Source of the DNA: Fimbriimonadaceae bacterium
Lineage (GTDB): Bacteria > Armatimonadota > Fimbriimonadia > Fimbriimonadales > Fimbriimonadaceae
DNA length: 64,000 nucleotides
Direction: 5' to 3'
Assembly: GCA_022843485.1 (NCBI GenBank)
Contig: JALHNM010000001.1
Coordinates: 558,001-622,000 of the forward strand
The notes below the pieces were generated by a model that had not been told where the DNA came from, ran no database searches, and was given only the letters and a program-made list of their open reading frames with translations. Of the stretch, positions 59,858-64,000 are shown one piece after another. How positions within the stretch are numbered: the first letter of the stretch is position 1; every line of letters begins with the position of its first letter. Made by a program: the position numbers and the translations under genes.

Positions 59858-61087
59858 ATGTCGAAGCTTCGATCCCAAATCGATGTGAGGCTCGAGTTCC
59901 CCGCACTGGCCCAAGAGGTTTCGGGGAGGCCGCTGGCGTACCTCGACAGCGCCGCGTCGACCCAGAAGCCGAATGCGGTGTTGGCGGCCATGGAGCGCTT
60001 CTACCGGGAGGACAACGCGAACGTCCACCGGGGGGTTCACACCCTGAGCCAGCGGGCCACGGACGCGTTCGAGGCGGCCCGGCGGACCGTCGCCCGGTTC
60101 GTGAACGCCCAGAGCGAGCGAGAGGTCGTCTTCACGAAGGGCTGCACCGAGGCGATCAACCTGGTCGCGGCGAGTTGGGGTGGGGCGAACCTGGGCCCGG
60201 GCGACCGGGTGCTGGTGAGCCACATGGAGCACCACGCCGACATCGTGCCGTGGCAACTCATCGCCCAGCGAACCGGGGCGACAGTCGAGCCGTTCCCGAT
60301 TACGGACTCCGGCGAGGTCGATCTCGCGAGTCTTGAGGCGATGCTCGCGGCGGGACGGGTGAAGCTCGTGGGGGTCAAGCACGTGTGCAACGCCCTGGGG
60401 ACGGTGAACCCGGTCGCCGAGATCGCACGCCTCGCCCATGCCCACGGGGCGCTGGTCCTCGCGGACGGTGCCCAGGCGTTGGCCCACGTCCCCGTCGACG
60501 TCCAGGCCCTGGGGGTGGACTTCTACGCGATGTCGGCCCATAAGGTGTACGGCCCGATGGGAGTCGGGGCGCTCTACGGGCGGGCCGAACTCCTGGAGGC
60601 GATGCCGCCCTACCAAGGGGGCGGGGACATGATCCGGACGGTCAGCTTCGAGGGGACCACGTTCAACGATCCGCCGAACCGGTTCGAGCCGGGGACGCCG
60701 AACGTCGCGGGGGCGATCGGGTTCGGAGCGGCGCTCGACTGGGTGCGGGCGGTGGGGCTCGGCGCGATCGCGGCCCATGAATCGGCGCTCACAGCCTACA
60801 GCAGTTCGCGCCTGGCCGAGGTTCCAGGGCTTCGGGTCGTGGGGACGGCGCCCGAGAGGATCGGCGTGTTCAGCTTCGTCATGGACGCGGCCCATCCCCA
60901 CGACGTCGGCACCGTCCTCGACCGGCATGGGGTCGCAGTCCGCACCGGCCACCACTGCTGTATGCCCCTCATGCGGCGGCTCGGCGTCCCCGCCACCACT
61001 CGCATTTCGCTTGCGGCCTACTCGAACGAGGCCGACGTCGACGCCGCCGTCGAGGCCCTCCACGGAGTCCGGGCCCTCTTCACCTGA
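59858..61087 (+). CDS. sufS: Cysteine desulfurase SufS
   Basis: PLP enzyme that takes sulfur from cysteine for Fe-S clusters. Of 409 aa. YLDSAASTQKP, ANVHRGVHTLSQRAT, the PLP lysine in AMSAHKVYGPMG, and the persulfide Cys in VRTGHHCCMPLM, characteristic of group-II desulfurases that partner with SufU/SufE. ATG 59858 is 78 bases after sufD. Confidence 0.95.
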   Translation: MSKLRSQIDVRLEFPALAQEVSGRPLAYLDSAASTQKPNAVLAAMERFYREDNANVHRGVHTLSQRATDAFEAARRTVARFVNAQSEREVVFTKGCTEAINLVAASWGGANLGPGDRVLVSHMEHHADIVPWQLIAQRTGATVEPFPITDSGEVDLASLEAMLAAGRVKLVGVKHVCNALGTVNPVAEIARLAHAHGALVLADGAQALAHVPVDVQALGVDFYAMSAHKVYGPMGVGALYGRAELLEAMPPYQGGGDMIRTVSFEGTTFNDPPNRFEPGTPNVAGAIGFGAALDWVRAVGLGAIAAHESALTAYSSSRLAEVPGLRVVGTAPERIGVFSFVMDAAHPHDVGTVLDRHGVAVRTGHHCCMPLMRRLGVPATTRISLAAYSNEADVDAAVEALHGVRALFT

Positions 61088-61146
61088 CCCAGCCTTGCCG
61101 ACGACCCGGGGAGAAAGGGCGCATAATGAGGAAAGAGTCGTCCCGA

Positions 61147-61578
61147 ATGGATCTCCAAGACCTCTATCAGCAGACCCTCCTCGACCACGGGAAGCGGCCC
61201 CGTAACTTCGGGCCCTTGCCGGAGGCGACGCACCGGGCAGAGGGCTACAACCCGATGTGCGGGGACGAGGTTCGCTTGGCGCTCCTGGTCGAGGGCGACG
61301 TCGTGCGCGAGGCGAGGTTCGAGGGGTGCGGCTGCGCGATCAGCCAGGCTAGCGCGAGCATGATGACCCAGGCGGTCAAGGGTCAGACGGTCGTGCACGC
61401 CCGCGAGCTCTTCGACCGGTTCCACGCCGTCGTCGTCCGAGGCGAGGACGAGGCGTCGGACGACGACCTCGGGCCGCTCGACTGCCTCACCGGGGTGCGC
61501 CAGTACCCGAACCGGATCAAGTGCGCCACGCTCGCCTGGCACGCCCTGAAGGACGCCCTGGAGGGTGAACGTGCCTGA
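61147..61578 (+). CDS. sufU: Sulfur-transfer protein SufU
   Basis: Of 143 aa. Zinc-dependent sulfur acceptor for SufS. The ligands are visible: NPMCGDEV (Cys and Asp), GCGCAISQASASMM, and RIKCATLAW. I start at ATG 61147 (MDLQDLYQQTLLDH), where family conservation begins; an ATG seven codons upstream is also possible. Confidence 0.93.
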   Translation: MDLQDLYQQTLLDHGKRPRNFGPLPEATHRAEGYNPMCGDEVRLALLVEGDVVREARFEGCGCAISQASASMMTQAVKGQTVVHARELFDRFHAVVVRGEDEASDDDLGPLDCLTGVRQYPNRIKCATLAWHALKDALEGERA

Positions 61579-61927
61579 GCCGATCCCGATGGTCACCGGA
61601 GTGGGGCTCAACACGATCCAGCGGAGCCTGCTGGAAGGGGAGGTCATCGAGGCGATCCGCCAGGTGTACGACCCGGAGATCCCGGTCAACGTCTACGACC
61701 TTGGGTTGATCTACGGCCTGGAGGTGGGTGCAGACGCGTCGGTCGCGATTCGGATGACACTCACGAGCCCGGCGTGCCCGGTCGCCGGAACCCTCCCGGG
61801 CGAGGTCGAGGCTGCGGCCCGTGCGGTCCCCGGAGTCAAGTCCACGACCCTCGACCTCGTCTGGGACCCGCCCTTCAGCATCGATCGCATCCCTGAGCAT
61901 ATAAGGCTCGATCTGGGACTGCTATAG
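61571..61927 (+). CDS. sufT: SufT/PaaD-like (MIP18, DUF59) Fe-S maturation protein
   Basis: Of 118 aa. DUF59 core: VIEAIRQVYDPEIPVNVYDLGLIYG and TLTSPACPVAGTLPGEVE, with the reactive Cys in PACP, and VWDPPFS. Members help mature Fe-S proteins when cluster demand is high. Two in-frame GTGs (61565, 61571); the second is 5 bases from GGAGGG. Overlaps the sufU stop. Confidence 0.9.
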   Translation: MPEPIPMVTGVGLNTIQRSLLEGEVIEAIRQVYDPEIPVNVYDLGLIYGLEVGADASVAIRMTLTSPACPVAGTLPGEVEAAARAVPGVKSTTLDLVWDPPFSIDRIPEHIRLDLGLL

Positions 61928-61956
61928 CGTGATGTGCCAAAATGAGAACGTCCAGT

Positions 61957-61968
61957 GCACTTTTGTGC
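61957..61968. promoter_or_regulatory. Possible operator of the Rrf2 regulator gene
   Basis: GCAC-tttt-GTGC palindrome, 20 bases before the regulator's start codon, a position suited to autoregulation. Confidence 0.35.
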
Positions 61969-61988
61969 GTCCGTCCAGGTAAGTCGTC

Positions 61989-62480
61989 ATGAAGTTCAGC
62001 GCCCAAGAAGAGTACGGCCTGCGTTGCCTCCTTTCCCTCGCTCGTGAGGGGGACGACGGGTTCCTCACCATCCCGGAGATCAGCAAGCGCGAGGGGTTGA
62101 CCCCCAGCCACGTCGCGAAGCTCCTCTCGATCCTGCGCCGGGCCGGGTTCGTGAACAGCACCCGGGGCCAGCTCGGCGGCTACAGCCTGGGTCGCCGGGC
62201 GAAGGACATGGTCGTGCGCGACGTGCTCGAGGCGCTCGGTGGGCGGCTTTACGACGAGGGGTTCTGTGAGCGACACTCGGGCATCCTGACGTCGTGCGTC
62301 CACGACACCGACTGCTTGATCCGACCGCTCTGGTCGAATGTCCAGCACGCGGTGGACTCGGTCCTCTCGAACGTGACCGTGGCTGACCTGGTGGCCGGTG
62401 AACTGGCCGACCGGAACGTCACCTTCGGGACTCGGCCGGAGCGGGCCAACGGGAAGCCGCACGACCCGGTCGAGGCGTGA
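61989..62480 (+). CDS. Rrf2-family transcriptional regulator with IscR-like cysteines
   Basis: Of 163 aa. Winged helix at the N-terminus (MKFSAQEEYGLRCLLSLA ... TPSHVAKLLSILRRAGFVNSTRGQLGGYSL). Three cysteines in C-x8-C-x5-C spacing (FCERHSGILTSCVHDTDCLI) resemble the [2Fe-2S] ligands of IscR/SufR-type sensors. Its location inside the suf cluster suggests it reads Fe-S status and controls these genes. Separated from sufT by 61 bases with a candidate operator. Confidence 0.9.
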   Translation: MKFSAQEEYGLRCLLSLAREGDDGFLTIPEISKREGLTPSHVAKLLSILRRAGFVNSTRGQLGGYSLGRRAKDMVVRDVLEALGGRLYDEGFCERHSGILTSCVHDTDCLIRPLWSNVQHAVDSVLSNVTVADLVAGELADRNVTFGTRPERANGKPHDPVEA

Positions 62481-62830
62481 GCGTGGCCGACCGCCCGTTC
62501 CCCGTCGAGGTGACTGACGGCGCGGCCGAGGTGCTGCGACGGATGCTCGCGAAGGCGACCGCCCCCAGCGTGTTCGTCCGAGTCGGGGTCAAGGGCGGGG
62601 GCTGTAGCGGGCTCGAGTACGTGGTCAAGCTGGACGACCGGGAGATCCCCGGTGACGTGCGGTGGGTCGCCGAGGGAGTGACTGTGGTTTGCGACCCGAA
62701 GTCGGCCGAGTTCCTCGAAGGCTCCCGGCTCGTAGCCTCCGGCAACCTCATCGGCGGCGGCCTGACGTTCGAGAACCCCAACGCCGCCCGCTCCTGCGGC
62801 TGCGGCACGAGCTTCCTGCCGAAGGGTTGA
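62477..62830 (+). CDS. A-type Fe-S carrier (IscA/SufA/ErpA family)
   Basis: Of 117 aa. The three carrier cysteines are present: GVKGGGCSGLEY and the C-terminal SCGCGTSF. Receives clusters from the SUF scaffold and passes them to apo-proteins. GTG 62477 overlaps the regulator stop (GTGA). Which A-type subclass it is cannot be decided by eye. Confidence 0.93.
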   Translation: MSVADRPFPVEVTDGAAEVLRRMLAKATAPSVFVRVGVKGGGCSGLEYVVKLDDREIPGDVRWVAEGVTVVCDPKSAEFLEGSRLVASGNLIGGGLTFENPNAARSCGCGTSFLPKG

Positions 62831-62876
62831 CCGCCCTTCCCCGACCTACCAGGTCAGCCTTGGGCCTGGGTCGATG

Positions 62877-63920
62877 TCACTCGACCTCTCCCGTGAGCCG
62901 TCGGTAGGTCTCGACGACGCGGCGGACGTAGTTTTGGGTCTCGCGGAACGGGGGGACGCCGCCGTGGCGGCGGACGGCACCCGGTCCGGCGTTGTAGGCC
63001 GCAAGGGCGAGGACGAGGCCCTCGAAGGTGTCCCCAGTCTTGGCGATGTAGGTGTCGAGGTGCTGGCGCAGGAGCTTGACCGTGCCGTAGAGGTTCTGCT
63101 CGGTGTCGTAGGCGTCGGTGACGCCGAGCATCCGGGCGGTTCCGGGCATGAGCTGGCCAAGGCCCATCGCGCCCTTGTGGCTGGTCGTTTCGGGTCGGAA
63201 CGTGCTCTCGGCGAGGACGAGGGCGACCACGAGGCGGGCGTCCACTCCCCTAGCTGCGCTGAACGCGAGGATGGTCTCGGCGATGTGCTGCGCCTTGTCC
63301 GGGCTCAGACGGGGGTTCTGGCGGCGGATGAAGTCGGCATAGGCCGGGACGAGGGCGATCAGGCGTTCCGGGACGGCGACCTGCTTCGTGACGGGCGGGG
63401 CGACCTCGCGGGGGATGTCCCCGGGCATGGGCGAGGGTCGGCGGCCAGAGCGGGAGCTTTGGTTGGTGGGCCGAGTCCGCGAAGGTCCAGCCCGCGGCGG
63501 GGTCGGGGAGGGGCGCTGGGCTTCTTCCCAGGCCGCGATCGTCCGTTCGGGCGCAGCGGCGACGAGCTCGGACTCGAGGCTGGCCGTGCGGCTCGCGCGG
63601 CGGGCTCGGACGAGGAGCCGGGCGTTCACCCGGTTGGCACCGAGCCAGTCGGGCACGGTCGTGGCTCGGACGAGCACCTGGGGACCCCCGACCACGCTGA
63701 CGATCAAGAGGGTCGAGCCTTCGGCCCCCACGGTGCCCCCGACTTCGCCGCGAAGTTCGATGACCCGGTCACCGACGAAGGCGTCGATCCCGGCGGGGGT
63801 GGCGGCGGAGCGAACGCCGTGCTGCCGCCGGACCTGGAGGTAGTCCTCGAGGGACTGGGCGGCGACGACCGACGGAGCGGTCACGAGACCGAGCGCAAGG
63901 GCGATGGTGAGCGGTCGCAC
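62877..63920 (-). CDS. Lytic transglycosylase (SLT, Slt70/MltC-like)
   Basis: Of 347 aa. Cleaves peptidoglycan glycan chains. Signal peptide (VRPLTIALALGLVTAPSVVAAQS), a beta-rich N-domain (~30-130), a Pro/Arg-rich linker (SPTPPRAGPSRTRPTNQSSRS region), and the C-terminal SLT domain with catalytic Glu in VLAESTFRPETTSHKGAMGLGQLMP and LALAAYNAGPGAV. GTG 63920 begins the signal peptide. It lies 15 bases downstream of the tRNA gene on the same strand. Confidence 0.9.
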   Translation of the reverse strand: MRPLTIALALGLVTAPSVVAAQSLEDYLQVRRQHGVRSAATPAGIDAFVGDRVIELRGEVGGTVGAEGSTLLIVSVVGGPQVLVRATTVPDWLGANRVNARLLVRARRASRTASLESELVAAAPERTIAAWEEAQRPSPTPPRAGPSRTRPTNQSSRSGRRPSPMPGDIPREVAPPVTKQVAVPERLIALVPAYADFIRRQNPRLSPDKAQHIAETILAFSAARGVDARLVVALVLAESTFRPETTSHKGAMGLGQLMPGTARMLGVTDAYDTEQNLYGTVKLLRQHLDTYIAKTGDTFEGLVLALAAYNAGPGAVRRHGGVPPFRETQNYVRRVVETYRRLTGEVE

Positions 63921-63934
63921 GATGGACTTTCGAA

Positions 63935-64000
63935 TGGCGGACAGGTCGGGATTCGAACCCGAGAGAGGATATAATCCCCTACCCACTTAGCAGGCGGGCG
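63935..64000 (-). tRNA. tRNA-Ser (anticodon GCT), 5' end outside window
   Basis: Read on the minus strand: anticodon arm CCCGC-CTGCTAA-GTGGG (anticodon GCT), a long variable arm around GGGGATTATATCCTC as in serine tRNAs, T arm TCGGGTTCGAATCCCGA, 3' acceptor strand CCTGTCC, discriminator G and encoded CCA. The 5' acceptor strand and D arm are cut off by the window edge. Confidence 0.92.

Noticed and set aside
1-64000. CRISPR arrays, insertion sequences, prophage or toxin-antitoxin modules
   Set aside because: No regularly spaced repeats, transposase, integrase or phage genes were seen on either strand.

Overview
The window is GC-rich bacterial chromosome with about 60 genes. I see no plasmid, phage, insertion sequence or CRISPR locus. 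The gene mix points to a Gram-negative-type (diderm), flagellated, piliated bacterium: type IV pilus secretin operon, flagellin, PEP-CTERM surface protein, KdsD, lipoproteins, group-3 sigma factor and a SUF-only Fe-S cluster. Many start codons sit 6-13 bases after a TANNNT-type -10 box with no Shine-Dalgarno, meaning leaderless mRNAs as known from Deinococcus-like lineages. My best guess is Armatimonadota (Fimbriimonadia-like); this is inference, since no 16S rRNA is present.

Layout. 1-4.7 kb: end of a membrane protein, a PEP-CTERM protein, tmRNA (ssrA), a lipoprotein, a ChaN-like protein and pyrD. 4.7-15.1 kb: two copies of a two-gene operon for secreted HAF-repeat-like proteins (4730-7724 and 13005-15091). 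They flank a sugar-ABC permease with a large extra domain, a flagellin, tsaE and hslU. The upstream gene of copy 1 is thrown out of frame by an 11-G run in its signal peptide. The upstream gene of copy 2 has lost its N-terminal half. 15.2-24 kb: msrB, a lipid kinase, a methyltransferase, a Y-family polymerase, a TPR protein, a LolCDE/MacB-like ABC transporter, a RibD-like reductase and a DsbA-family protein. 24-31 kb: a sigma factor fused to a degenerate GGDEF domain, directly downstream of pilC, then spermidine synthase, secreted proteins and a membrane-anchored AdoMet decarboxylase (speD).

31-40 kb: rplU-rpmA, kdsD-arginase, pdxT, and a tightly overlapped operon aroK-aroB-small membrane protein-PASTA pseudokinase-rpe-small membrane protein-ribD. 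40-46 kb: type IV pilus operon pilM-pilN-pilO-pilP-like-STN protein-pilQ, with a clear promoter and terminator. 46-52.5 kb: a lone 5'-nucleotidase C-terminal domain, rplK, an acyltransferase E2/C26 peptidase/biotin-carrier cluster, a candidate structured ncRNA and HMG-CoA lyase. 52.5-57.5 kb: glycosyltransferase, Hsp20-Lon and a tandem UspA. 57.7-62.8 kb: sufC-sufD-sufS-sufU-sufT, an Rrf2 regulator with IscR-like cysteines, and an A-type carrier. The end holds a lytic transglycosylase and a partial tRNA-Ser.

Most interesting points: (1) the sigma-GGDEF fusion, which has lost the catalytic residues but kept the RxxD c-di-GMP inhibitory-site motif, suggesting a sigma factor that binds c-di-GMP itself; (2) the G11 tract that looks like a phase-variation switch on a secreted protein; (3) an unassigned, strongly structured ncRNA at about 50.58-50.75 kb; (4) apparent CTG start codons overlapping the upstream stop (CTGA) at rpe and at a membrane protein; (5) a PASTA pseudokinase inside a biosynthetic operon.
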